A DNA stretch of 64,000 bases from assembly GCA_021927905.1 (NCBI GenBank), contig BLLK01000047.1:2108001-2172000 (forward strand), in the 5' to 3' direction. Below the pieces are notes generated by a model, which saw nothing but the letters and a program-made list of their open reading frames with translations, was not told the DNA's origin and made no database searches. This DNA is from Chaetoceros tenuissimus (lineage: Eukaryota; Bacillariophyta; Thalassiosirophyceae; Chaetocerotales; Chaetocerotaceae). The position numbers were made by a program, and so were the translations under genes. Within the stretch, counting starts at the first letter, position 1. Every line of letters begins with the position of its first letter. Positions 49,650-58,918 of this stretch are shown here, one piece after another.

Positions 49650-51173
49650 TCAAATCTCAGCATAAAGTGGATTAGGATTCATCACATCTTCATCGTCCAT
49701 TTGACTTCCTTGGTCATTCGAAAGATCCATGTCATGGATATCTCTATCTTTGCTATTTGGTTTGTCAGAATTCTCCTTGTCTACAACAGCACATGTAAAA
49801 CTGAAATCAGGAATAAATTGTCCATTGTGAAATGGTCGTGGTAACTTCAATTTTTCCCATTCAGTCCCCTGTGAATACTCTTCGAAGCAGCGAATGATTT
49901 TATCTGCAACATGTTCGTAAATTCGATTGAAACGATTGACAATGGCTTCTGGATGTTCGGATCTCAGGAATTCAATTGGGTGGAGATACACTTTAGTATT
50001 TGTATTTGTCCCAAAATGTGTTCGATTTCCAAATGAATGGTCACAGAATAAAAATATTTTGCAGGAAAAATGCTCTACATCAACCAAAGATAGAGGTCTT
50101 CCATTGCATACATTTCGAAAGACACCAAATTTTATATTGTTTTTTTCCTGTCTTTCGAATCCCAACAGACTCATGAAATTGTCATCTTTGCACTGCTCTA
50201 ATTCTTTCAAGATTGCATCAAAAGTTACGGCTTTCTTATCATGGATAATAGCGATACCAGTCGTTCCTCCATGTCCGCTCTTTACTGAATCAAAATTAAT
50301 TTCGCTATCGTCCCAAAGACCCGTAAAAAATTCTTCAGTGTCTGCTACGATAAGGCTAGAGACGAATTCGCACCCGACTGAATGGTGTAGTGTTTCAAAC
50401 ATTTCATAACGATTTGAAAATATATCTTTTTGATTGTATGATGTGAGAACCTTGTGAAACGAATGCATGATACGTGGTATATTTCCAGGGATGTTGGCAA
50501 CTCCAGAAGTCCACTGTGTATTTACACATATGGTCTTATTCATTTGGACAACATCTTTGAATATTTTTTCCCAACAATTCAGATCCATACCTGGTAAAAC
50601 TGTATCTTCATTTTTCATTAATGAAACAAGATATTTCGTTGCCCCAGTTAATCGTATAAATAGAGCATTCATTAGAAATTCGCTCAAAAACTTGTATTCG
50701 TTATGATCACGAGTGTTTTGGTGACAAGTGGAGACATCAATTCTTTTGATTGGGTACTCATTCTCTATATCTTCGAACGTTTCGGCAGCAAGACTGCAAT
50801 CATGTTGTTTCTCAAACGCTTTAACATGCCTCTCAAAGTGTGCAGCGTGAAACACTAAATGTGTATCAAGGGTACGCAAGGCACATGGGAGGGATAGTTC
50901 TTGGAGTATATTGAGTTCGTTGTGTTTCGATGACTTACGATGTAAGTAACGATTGCATCCGGCTACATTTACTCTAACGCAAATAGCCATAGCTTCCATC
51001 CAAGAGCATCTTCGATGTGCTATGGTTCGTACCGCAAATTGAGATACAATCATTGTTTTGGATATGTTTGTTTTAGGGAATGATATGGTACTTTTGTTGT
51101 GTATAGCGAACAATTTACTCTCTAGTAAAGAATAGAAGACTTTGATGGAATACTCGTAGATTTGTGAAGCCAT
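49650..51173 (-). CDS. Unknown island protein, 507 aa
   Basis: A single frame from ATG 51173. The N-terminal ~100 residues are basic and helical. The middle part has several His/Cys-containing segments (VFHAAHFERHVKAFEKQHDC) and a Trp-rich loop (NTQWTSGVANIPGNIPR). A Gly-rich segment SGHGGTTGIAIIHDKKAV lies near 315. The C-terminal ~50 residues are acidic, and the sequence ends in M-N-P-N-P-L-Y-A-E-I. I do not recognise a family, and there is no signal peptide. Its first codons lie inside the inverted duplicated segment at 51159-51280. Confidence 0.55.
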   Translation of the reverse strand: MASQIYEYSIKVFYSLLESKLFAIHNKSTISFPKTNISKTMIVSQFAVRTIAHRRCSWMEAMAICVRVNVAGCNRYLHRKSSKHNELNILQELSLPCALRTLDTHLVFHAAHFERHVKAFEKQHDCSLAAETFEDIENEYPIKRIDVSTCHQNTRDHNEYKFLSEFLMNALFIRLTGATKYLVSLMKNEDTVLPGMDLNCWEKIFKDVVQMNKTICVNTQWTSGVANIPGNIPRIMHSFHKVLTSYNQKDIFSNRYEMFETLHHSVGCEFVSSLIVADTEEFFTGLWDDSEINFDSVKSGHGGTTGIAIIHDKKAVTFDAILKELEQCKDDNFMSLLGFERQEKNNIKFGVFRNVCNGRPLSLVDVEHFSCKIFLFCDHSFGNRTHFGTNTNTKVYLHPIEFLRSEHPEAIVNRFNRIYEHVADKIIRCFEEYSQGTEWEKLKLPRPFHNGQFIPDFSFTCAVVDKENSDKPNSKDRDIHDMDLSNDQGSQMDDEDVMNPNPLYAEI

Positions 51174-51280
51174 ACACGAGAACCCTATGTGTTAACGGTT
51201 CTTCTCAACTGTTCTACACCACGTCTTTACCTTGTCAGGTTAGTGTGTTTTGGGAACACTTTCCACTGGTGTCAACTTTT
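51159..51280 (+). repeat. Inverted duplicated promoter segment, left copy
   Basis: This matches the complement of 56842-56940 in four blocks in the same order: GATTTGTGAAG, ACACGAGAACCCTATGTG, CAGGTTAGTG and GGTGTCAACTTTT. The left copy has an extra ~28 bp. It covers the start codon of the 49650-51173 gene and the upstream region of the 51333 gene. Confidence 0.8.
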
Positions 51281-51332
51281 GAGAACCCTTTGGAGAAAAG
51301 GTATCTTTTACTCTCATCTCATTAACAACATC

Positions 51333-51719
51333 ATGAACGATCAACAAGACGAGAAATTGAACGTGAAATTGTCCGAGTTAGATTTGGAAGCGGGAAAAGT
51401 ATGTAGAGGAAACGCTGAAGGAGGAAGAGTACGTGCTGGAGGGAACGCTGAAGGAGGAGGAGGAGGAGGAGGAGGAGGAGAAGGAATGAAAGTGAAAGAT
51501 GTCGATATGGAAACTGAAAGACGCAACTCAATGGATGAATGGAATAGGCTTCGTCTTCAGGCTAAAAATGATCCTCGTGCAAAGTTTTCTGGATCTGGAT
51601 GGGAGAATTTTGACCCAGCAAAATATAAGAAACCGAATCCAGGCAGATTCAAGAAAAGATTTTTTAATGGTCCAAGAGCTGCGAAGAAACCAACTTATTG
51701 CAGATACAAGAAGAAATGA
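51333..51719 (+). CDS. Small Gly/Lys-rich island protein, 128 aa
   Basis: I chose ATG 51333 because the longer frame upstream overlaps the promoter segment. The protein has a short acidic start, a Gly-rich centre (nine consecutive Gly) and a basic tail rich in Lys, Arg and Pro, ending PTYCRYKKK. It probably is disordered and could bind nucleic acid. No family is recognised. Confidence 0.5.
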   Translation: MNDQQDEKLNVKLSELDLEAGKVCRGNAEGGRVRAGGNAEGGGGGGGGGEGMKVKDVDMETERRNSMDEWNRLRLQAKNDPRAKFSGSGWENFDPAKYKKPNPGRFKKRFFNGPRAAKKPTYCRYKKK

Positions 51720-51832
51720 GTTTATGTAGACAAATACTTAAAATAATATATATTCTTAAATACAATCATAATGAAAATAGTAATACAACTTTATATTATG
51801 TTATTCATGTAGGATCATCTGCCTTCGAATGA

Positions 51833-52462
51833 CTATTCGCTATAATCTGATTCATTTCCAAAATTGTCTGGATTATAAAAAGTCTTGTCGATATATTCGT
51901 TCTCACGTTTTCTTGCATCCTCGACAATAACAGCTCCGCGCTCGTAAAATTCATTCTCGATATCTCTTGTGCGGAGATCGAGCTTTGTCTTTTCAATCTT
52001 TGCTTCAACTTTCTTGCTCTTTCTCAAACATTTTGCCACATTCTTTTCATGAGTAATGGTTGCATCTTCAAAACTTTTCGTCGAATTTTCAATATGAGTA
52101 ACCTTTCGTGTGGTTGACACATTTAGATCTGCAATCTCCTCCTTCAATTTACTGACAGCATCTTCCAATTGCTCCTTTATTGAAAGCTGTTTTTCAATTT
52201 CTTGATCAATACTTTCAACGGCCTGCATCTTCTCTGTAATACCTTCAGAACAAGAAGTCTTATTGTTGTCAATGCGTAGCTGAAGTTCATGTATAGCTCT
52301 CAAAGCCTTTTCTTCTTCGGCTTGGACACGAGGGATATCCCCGATCATAATCCTCAATTGCTGATTTTCTTTCTTCCTTTTCGCACGCATTTTCTCTACT
52401 TCAGCCTCTTCCTTCTCGAGCTCTTTCAAAGCGTTTTGTTTTTTATTCTTGTATCTTTCCAT
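51833..52462 (-). CDS. Island coiled-coil protein, 209 aa
   Basis: A single frame from ATG 52462. Nearly the whole protein is a charged heptad-like coiled coil (about 1-175: EKEEAEVEKMRAKRKKENQQ, then EQLEDAVSKLKEEIADLN). The short C-terminal end is Tyr/Asn/Asp-rich. It may pair with the coiled-coil part of its divergent neighbour at 52715. Function unknown. Confidence 0.6.
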   Translation of the reverse strand: MERYKNKKQNALKELEKEEAEVEKMRAKRKKENQQLRIMIGDIPRVQAEEEKALRAIHELQLRIDNNKTSCSEGITEKMQAVESIDQEIEKQLSIKEQLEDAVSKLKEEIADLNVSTTRKVTHIENSTKSFEDATITHEKNVAKCLRKSKKVEAKIEKTKLDLRTRDIENEFYERGAVIVEDARKRENEYIDKTFYNPDNFGNESDYSE

Positions 52463-52714
52463 CTTCTGTTACACCTTTTGAATTGAATGGAACTAATTGT
52501 ATTGTTATGTTGGTTATATATTCACTCTTGTGGAGAAGTCATTGTGATGTTTTTATTTTTAATCCGCATTGGATTGGTAGATACTTATATGCATGATCAG
52601 TACTTACAGGGCCTTCTCATTTTGAACAAAGAGCGACACCAAACACCAACACTAAATGAATTCTCTCTTTCATCAATTACCTTTAATGAACCATTTCATT
52701 ATACAGCAAACCAA

Positions 52715-54427
52715 ATGAACCGCAAGAGGTCGAAGATTGACCACAAGAGAGTATTCTCTAATCTCTTAGGAAAGTTTAACGAAAAACCTCCAAACTTCCA
52801 GAATCATGCGAAACCTCGCAACAAGCAACATGTGCACAAAGTTGAAGAATTGAAGGAAGACTTGCAAAATCTTCGAGAAAGTGAAATTCAACGCAAAGAG
52901 AAACGAATGCAGATATACTCGGAAATCGAAGAAAGGAAGAGGGTACTTGCTACAAATCAGTTGAAGGTCATGAATTTAGAAGAGACTGTAGTGTTTCATA
53001 ATATGAATCCAGAAGAGCAGGATGATTACTTGGATTATACCCTGGAGTGTAAGAAAGCGCGGCTTAAGGAAGTCATGGTGGATGTAGATTCGTTGCAAGA
53101 TGAGTTTTCTGCTTTGAAGGTAGAATACGAAATGACTAGTGTCGAGTGTGCAAAACAAATAGCTTGTGCTAGAGATATGGAACTCGATGCAAAACAAAAG
53201 CTTGAAAATGCAAAGCAGTGTGAACATGATAGCAAGTCTGACTTGGAGTTGTTGACTACTTTCAGAAAGACACAAAAGGTTTACATGGATGACATGAACA
53301 GAAAGAATTGGAAGTTGCATTTCAATATCCCTCTCGAAATTCGTGGCTCTGAGTACTGTTCTATTGATCCGAAGCAGCCAAGAGAAGAGCAGATCGAAAG
53401 GAATCTTCAGAACTTGAAGCAATTTTGTGAGAATCAAATCGAATATGCAAGAGTTAAGTTTGAAAAAGGTCTCGAAGAGAAAAAACTTTGGGAAGAAGTG
53501 CATGCTGAAGAGATGGAGGAGGTAGATCAAATGACATCACAGGAAAGGCATGAACCATTGTCACTCGCTTCCTTATTCGAACCTATTACTGGAGACTTAC
53601 GTTTGAAAGTTGACAATGCACTGTTTACATATGGTGACATGAATGAAATACTTGCAGTCAGCGGGAGTGATATTGTTGTAAGAGAATCTTTTCGAAGCCT
53701 TTCTGGTGGCGCGTTGGATGATAAAGTTGTCGACTTTTTCTTCAAATCATTAGCAATACGTGATGCTAATATCGAGAAACAGAGAAATCACTTTGTTGAA
53801 AGTACTTTCCTGAGTGAGTTACTTGGTGTAAACTCAATTCAAAAAAGGTATTCATATCGAAATGTGAGGAGCTTATCAGAGAGTGTCCTGGGAGGAGATG
53901 TGTTTTTGTTGGATAATATATTCTTTCCTTGTAAAGTTGACGAGAAGCGATGGGCTTGTGCTGTTGTTTACATGAAAGAGAAGAAGATTCAATATTTTGA
54001 TTCAGTCAAAGGAGATGGTTCGAAATATGTCGATGTTTTGTTTCAATACTTGCAAGATGAATGGAAAGCTAAGAAGGAAGGAGAGTTTCCTGACTTGGCA
54101 AGGTGGGATTTTATTCATGGGTATCGAGTTGATGGTGATTGGAAAGGCGATAAAGAACAAGACTCTGGTGTGTTTGCATGTATCTTTGCAGATTGTCTAT
54201 CGGTTGATATACAATTCTCTGCCGTTTTCGTAGAATCAAAGATGAAAGAGTCAAGAAAATATATTGCTGCGTCTATTCTGAAGAACAGTGAATCGCTAGA
54301 AGGTTATTCGGATTGTACTTTACCTGAATGGTGGCCTGAAGATCAACCCAAAAAGTTATATCATGAATTGAGACTAGGATATTGGGACGAAGAGATTAAA
54401 CTTATGTTTCAGAAAACTTTCGATTGA
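52715..54427 (+). CDS. Island Ulp1-like protease-domain protein with coiled coil
   Basis: I chose ATG 52715 (MNRKRSKIDHKR), where a basic nuclear-type start is followed by a coiled coil. An ATG at 52487 extends the frame but looks non-coding and is within the promoter. The 570-aa protein has a coiled coil at about 40-285, then a C48/Ulp1-like domain at about 375-535: SGSDIVVRESFRSLSGG (the exosite-like entry), LDDKVVDFFFKSLA, then WACAVVYMKEKKIQYFDS and a D-S-G-V-F-A-C segment. Ulp1-type folds cleave SUMO-like tails or, in some large viruses and transposons, structural proteins. Whether it is active cannot be told; the fit to the family is clear in overall layout only. Confidence 0.62.
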   Translation: MNRKRSKIDHKRVFSNLLGKFNEKPPNFQNHAKPRNKQHVHKVEELKEDLQNLRESEIQRKEKRMQIYSEIEERKRVLATNQLKVMNLEETVVFHNMNPEEQDDYLDYTLECKKARLKEVMVDVDSLQDEFSALKVEYEMTSVECAKQIACARDMELDAKQKLENAKQCEHDSKSDLELLTTFRKTQKVYMDDMNRKNWKLHFNIPLEIRGSEYCSIDPKQPREEQIERNLQNLKQFCENQIEYARVKFEKGLEEKKLWEEVHAEEMEEVDQMTSQERHEPLSLASLFEPITGDLRLKVDNALFTYGDMNEILAVSGSDIVVRESFRSLSGGALDDKVVDFFFKSLAIRDANIEKQRNHFVESTFLSELLGVNSIQKRYSYRNVRSLSESVLGGDVFLLDNIFFPCKVDEKRWACAVVYMKEKKIQYFDSVKGDGSKYVDVLFQYLQDEWKAKKEGEFPDLARWDFIHGYRVDGDWKGDKEQDSGVFACIFADCLSVDIQFSAVFVESKMKESRKYIAASILKNSESLEGYSDCTLPEWWPEDQPKKLYHELRLGYWDEEIKLMFQKTFD

Positions 54428-54558
54428 ATCAAGAATACGGTTTTGTATTTAATTGTATTATAATTATAGTCTGTACTTATATCCGTGTGCTAAATCTGTT
54501 ATGTCGACATCCATAGACCATGATTATCCCATCCAAATAAAGTCGATGCCAAATCTGT

Positions 54559-55185
54559 CTATTCCTCTTTCTTCTTGTTTATGTTTTCTTGCTGAAGCAC
54601 CACAGTGTTATATCCAAAGACTGCCTCTCTTGTAATCAAAGCACACAATCTCTCGAGGTTGAGGTTCGCTCCTACTTCTACATGTTCATAAAAACGATTA
54701 CCCAAAATCTCTTGAATAATTTGATGAACTTGTTCCTTGGAATTTAGGCCGATCTCTGTAAACTTACGCATTAGCAAAGCATGTGCAAGGTTACCACACT
54801 TAGAAATAATATTACGATCACCCTCTGGTACTAGACGGAACTCTCCCTCTGCATCCAAAACCTTGTTGGCCAGTTTCCCACCTTCAAAAACCCCATCTTC
54901 AACTTCAAAATTCTTGATAACATCTCCTACCTTATGTGGTTTGCCATGAACCTTACGGAGGTCAGAGACAATCGGATCAATGATACTGTTACAACGAAGT
55001 CGATCCTGAAACTCTTTAGTTTGCACTTCCTCAACTCTTCCATCTTCGAGCATGACAATGGCACTCCATCCACACCCAGTGGTACGTAAACCATCGATAC
55101 GATCATAAGAGAAATCGGAAAGAGAACGGAGCTCCATTTGTTCCTCAGGAGTTAGCTCTTTAGCAGTTTTCTTTGGTTCGGACAT
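54559..55185 (-). CDS. Island paralogue A, 208 aa
   Basis: A single frame from ATG 55185. The protein is charged and mainly helical. It shares NSIIDPIV-DLRK-HGK, the F-R-L-V-P strand, E-I-L-x-N-R-F/Y-Y-E and a final L-x-x-L-x-A-L-I-x-x-E-A-x-x-G-Y-N pattern with the divergent gene at 55442-56134. They are therefore an ancient duplicate pair. Paralogue A has an extra N-terminal part (about 1-60) with GLRTTGCGWSAIVMLEDGR. No family recognised. Confidence 0.6.
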   Translation of the reverse strand: MSEPKKTAKELTPEEQMELRSLSDFSYDRIDGLRTTGCGWSAIVMLEDGRVEEVQTKEFQDRLRCNSIIDPIVSDLRKVHGKPHKVGDVIKNFEVEDGVFEGGKLANKVLDAEGEFRLVPEGDRNIISKCGNLAHALLMRKFTEIGLNSKEQVHQIIQEILGNRFYEHVEVGANLNLERLCALITREAVFGYNTVVLQQENINKKKEE

Positions 55186-55441
55186 GCTTTTTGGTTTATT
55201 TAAATATAATGAGAAGATGTGTCTGTTTACTTCAATCGTTTAAAGTGTTTTGATGAGTGTGATTACTCTCGACAGGTTGAGTTGATGAATGACAGTTTTG
55301 AAAGAAAAGTGACTGAAATGACAGTTAGTTTTACAGTTACGTGACAGATTTGCTTTGTCACGATTGAAACATATTTGGGAAGATAAATTTTGATAGATTT
55401 CCAGATGTTTCTATACTTCTTATAAATTACAAAAAAGAAAC

Positions 55442-56134
55442 ATGTCTGAGCAATGGAAAACTGAAGCTGACAAAATTGACCAACGCATTGCTGCTAGTAG
55501 GGCAGAATTTGATACTGAAAGACTAAAGATTAGACATGGACTTCTTGCACTTCATTATGATTCTTCTTTAAGGAAGATCAAAAACGACAGAGTTTTCAAT
55601 ATTATTGATGATTCCTTGAAAAGAAAAATCGAAAACGACAGAGATTTTTACAATAGTATTATTGATCCAATTGTAGATAGCCTGCGTAAATCTCATGGAA
55701 AGAATTGTGATGCATATGCAAACTTGGCATCGATTCGAGGAAACAAGCCTCTCACCCAGTTTGTTTTTAATTTTGATTTAGCTGGACAGTATGGAATTTA
55801 TCGCATGGTACCAAATCCAGAGGTTGACGGAGGTGCTTATGAGGATTATAGAGACCGTTTACATTTGCTTCTTGAGAATAAGCTTGAGGAAGTTGGAAAG
55901 AAAACCGATGCAGAGAAGGCCGATGTGAAGCGTGAGATCCTCAGAAATCGCTATTATGAAGTAAATGGCAATGACATGGAGAATCATTTGAGAATCCTTG
56001 CATTGATCCTTGTAGAAGCCATGCGTGGATATAACGCAATTGAACCTCAGCTGATGTACAAGTGTAGAGATTCGATCTTTGAAAACAAGGAAGATTCTGA
56101 AGTGTCTGAAAATTCTAGTGATTCCGAAGAATAA
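55442..56134 (+). CDS. Island paralogue B, 230 aa
   Basis: A single frame from ATG 55442. It is related to paralogue A (see 54559-55185) through the shared N-S-I-I-D-P-I-V and H-G-K segments and the C-terminal G-Y-N-A/T motif. The N-terminal ~75 residues are charged and helical, and the C-terminal tail is acidic and Ser-rich. The genes lie head to head with 256 bp between starts. Function unknown. Confidence 0.6.
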   Translation: MSEQWKTEADKIDQRIAASRAEFDTERLKIRHGLLALHYDSSLRKIKNDRVFNIIDDSLKRKIENDRDFYNSIIDPIVDSLRKSHGKNCDAYANLASIRGNKPLTQFVFNFDLAGQYGIYRMVPNPEVDGGAYEDYRDRLHLLLENKLEEVGKKTDAEKADVKREILRNRYYEVNGNDMENHLRILALILVEAMRGYNAIEPQLMYKCRDSIFENKEDSEVSENSSDSEE

Positions 56135-56233
56135 TTCAGGTCACTTTAGTAAAGAATGAAGAATACAAAATTGTAGTGTTTGAAAATTGTATTATAACAG
56201 TTACTTAGATTTATACTTTTACCAATCCAAAAA

Positions 56234-56767
56234 TTAGTCACTTTCGTTAGCCCTTTTCCAGATTTCGAGATCTTGAAATAGGCTTTTATGCCAAAACTGA
56301 GAATCGTCAGAATCATATTTATCATCGTCATTCCCATTACTTGGTATGGATGGAGATGTGGGAGAGATAGGTGCGGATGGTCTTGATGGTCTTTTTGGTA
56401 CGCTAGGTGGTGTAGATGGAGAGATAGGTGCGGATGGTCTTGATGGTCTTCTTGGTACGCTAGGTGGTGCAGATGGAGAGCTAAGTGCAGGTGGACTTGA
56501 TGGTGGCGAAGATGGAATGTTTGAGTTGTTCCATGCACGTCTACTACTGTTTCGGTTGGAGTGGATAGTATGGGAGTACTGTCCATATGGTCGCTCAATG
56601 AATTGTCTTGATCTACCTCTACCACCACCACCTCTTCTTGTGCCTCCACGTCTTCTGTCGACAACATGATTGGGGTTGTATGGTTGTCCCCCAGATCTAC
56701 TAGATCCTCCTCTTCCTACACGTCGATTCATTCTGGATGAATCTTTCTGTGGACCGTAATAGCTCAT
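56234..56767 (-). CDS. Arg/Gly- and Pro/Ser-rich island protein, 177 aa
   Basis: I chose ATG 56767 (MSYYGPQKDSSR); the upstream frame starts only at TTG. The N-terminal ~60 residues are Arg/Gly-rich (GRGGSSRSGGQ, RRRGGTRRGGGGRGRSRQ), like an RNA-binding RGG region. A Pro/Ser-rich stretch with two near-identical PSVPRRPSRPSAPISP-type units follows, then an acidic segment and a short helical end. Probably largely disordered. Its upstream region is the right copy of the inverted promoter segment. Confidence 0.55.
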   Translation of the reverse strand: MSYYGPQKDSSRMNRRVGRGGSSRSGGQPYNPNHVVDRRRGGTRRGGGGRGRSRQFIERPYGQYSHTIHSNRNSSRRAWNNSNIPSSPPSSPPALSSPSAPPSVPRRPSRPSAPISPSTPPSVPKRPSRPSAPISPTSPSIPSNGNDDDKYDSDDSQFWHKSLFQDLEIWKRANESD

Positions 56768-57407
56768 TTGATTATTTCTAATGAATATCAGAATCTTAGT
56801 TGTATCTATGAAAAGATATGTACTTCTTTTCAAATAGAATGAAAAGTTGACACCTTGTCAACATAGTGTTCGCAAAACCTAAAACCCACTAACCTGATGT
56901 GGATAATCACATAGGGTTCTCGTGTTTACCTTCACAAATCTATCTCAGCCTACAGCTATCTGCCCATGACATGTTAATCTATCTAGATTGATCGCATGTG
57001 GCAATATTTACTTAGCAATTGGATGAACCACATTCGTGGCTATAAAAATCATACAAGATAGAATGCGAAGTTGCATCTATCTAGAAGTAGTATGATGCAT
57101 GTGTCAATCTATCTAGATTGATCGCTTGCATCTGTACCACTCTATTTGACACTGGAACCCCACACAAACGCGTAGACTCGCACTTCGTGCTTGTCTTCTT
57201 GGTAAACACAACAACAACATGCGATTCTATCACCAATCACTATACCTTACCATTTGTAATCTGCGTCAAATCGTAATTGTCATGTTCTATTCATCTATCA
57301 AACCGTTCTAGACATGCAAGCGGGTAAGAAGCGGTGGTATACAGTTATGTCATGCAAAATAGATAAACAAAGGTATCGTAAACTATGTAATACTGACTTG
57401 ATTAAAA
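56768..57407. other. Island intergenic region with repeated palindromic motif
   Basis: AATCTATCTAGATTGATCGC occurs at 56976-56995 and again at 57106-57125, and a partial copy (CTATCTAGA) lies near 57076. Each has a near-palindromic centre. Both lie between convergently ending or diverging island genes and may be binding sites. No gene is seen. Confidence 0.45.
56842..56940 (-). repeat. Inverted duplicated promoter segment, right copy
   Basis: On the minus strand this matches 51159-51280, including GGTGTCAACTTTT next to the downstream gene. The right copy stands upstream of the Arg/Gly-rich gene as the left one stands upstream of the Gly/Lys-rich gene. Confidence 0.8.
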
Positions 57408-58730
57408 TTAATTTTTATTGGATGTGTTGCTCTTTCTACATTCCTCTATTGCCTTGCTTGAATTGATTTTACCATCGAAATATTTTGAAATTGCAGGTTT
57501 CACACGCTTCTCAAGCTGGCCATTTTTTGTTACCTTGGTTGTAAGAGTATAGCCATCTTCATGAAACGATTTGATATGATGGTAAAAACTCCTTTTCCCT
57601 TTTTTGCATTTCTGCCATTTGTCTGCGATTGCACTGGGTCTTGACTTCTTGTCGACATTGTCTTCAGTGACTGCCTTTTCGCCTTGTGTACAGAATGGAC
57701 ACTGGATTTCCTTCATTTTTGGGTTGCAGTATACCTTACCTTTTGATTTTTCATCATCCATAATGTAGAAACGCATTCTCAAATTTGGTAAAATGTATTC
57801 ACACCCACCATGAATCATCTTACTGGCAGAGAAGATGATGCCTGAACCAGTATGGACATTAATTTGTGAGGTTGTTTGATGAGAGAATCGTTTGCATCGA
57901 TTGATTTGACAACTGTCAATTGCAACAATTCCTGACAAAATTTCGGATTCGTTTGGATTTAATTGCACATTGACGTGTAGATCTTGTTGCTGACATCCTG
58001 CTTCAGAGAATATAAAGGATGAAAGTATTTCAATATCATCTTTTTCTTTCCCAAATATGCTAGCTGCTTTTGTTCTTATATGGAGTTCAATTTTTTTAAT
58101 AATCTTTTCAATCAAATGATATTTCGGGTGATTTTCGAAATGGTATTGATATAGAAGCAGACGCTTCTTCTGCGAGGAATCTATGTTGTCCTCGTCTAAT
58201 GTGTCGAATTCACCAAGGAACATGCCTGAATTGATGATGTGTTCCATTAACTTTTTCGGTTGTAATTCCCCCTTTTCCTCGTTCCATTCTTTTATCTGAT
58301 AATATTTTGCTTTCTTTGTTTTTTGAAAATTAAATTTGCTTGGAAAGCTAGTTTTGGTAATAGTTTCTTTTCCGTTCAAAAGTGTATATTTTCCTTTTTC
58401 ATTGGTCTCTTTGTAACAGTTGTCAAGAACCCAATTCTTCACTTGAGCTAATTCGTCCGTAGATACATCTAATAAAGTAAGACTACTACAGTTCCATTCT
58501 TTGTCGTCATGGTTTATTGTTTGTTCTTGGTAGATGGGTTTGGTTGAAGGTGTATTCTTTTGTTTTTTTGTAGGATTGAGAGTGGATGTATCTCTTGGTG
58601 GCTCATTATCAAAGTCAAAGTCAAAGTCATGATCCTTCTCGCTTGTATTCCTGGTAGTTGTCGATAGAATGGTTGTTTTCTTTCTACGTGACCCACTCTT
58701 GCCATGGTTGTTATTGACAAAACGAGGCAT
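57408..58730 (-). CDS. Second DSBH (2OG-oxygenase-like) island protein, 440 aa
   Basis: A single frame from ATG 58730. The N-terminal ~75 residues are basic and low-complexity. A C-terminal half DSBH-like core is suggested by QQDLHVNVQLNP, then SGIIFSASKMIHGGCEY, then NLRMRFYIMDD around 250-335. This is followed by a Cys/His group (CPFCTQGEKA and YHHIKSFHEDG, about 350-400) that could be a BED/C2H2-like zinc finger. It may thus combine an oxygenase-like fold with nucleic-acid binding. It is the right-most island gene, ending the insertion about 190 bp from the host junction. Confidence 0.55.
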   Translation of the reverse strand: MPRFVNNNHGKSGSRRKKTTILSTTTRNTSEKDHDFDFDFDNEPPRDTSTLNPTKKQKNTPSTKPIYQEQTINHDDKEWNCSSLTLLDVSTDELAQVKNWVLDNCYKETNEKGKYTLLNGKETITKTSFPSKFNFQKTKKAKYYQIKEWNEEKGELQPKKLMEHIINSGMFLGEFDTLDEDNIDSSQKKRLLLYQYHFENHPKYHLIEKIIKKIELHIRTKAASIFGKEKDDIEILSSFIFSEAGCQQQDLHVNVQLNPNESEILSGIVAIDSCQINRCKRFSHQTTSQINVHTGSGIIFSASKMIHGGCEYILPNLRMRFYIMDDEKSKGKVYCNPKMKEIQCPFCTQGEKAVTEDNVDKKSRPSAIADKWQKCKKGKRSFYHHIKSFHEDGYTLTTKVTKNGQLEKRVKPAISKYFDGKINSSKAIEECRKSNTSNKN

Positions 58731-58918
58731 TTTATTTTGTTGGAAGTGTATTTTAGGAAATATGCAATTCTAATTTTATTTGTACCGATCTTTACTTTCG
58801 TGATTTGATAGAAGATATCTTTTGGATGTGAAGATTGAAAAAAATGAGAACACTCTATATCTAAGTAGCTAGAGGGTGTTTTCAATACAATTCGGCTAGA
58901 GTATAAAAAATTGTCATG

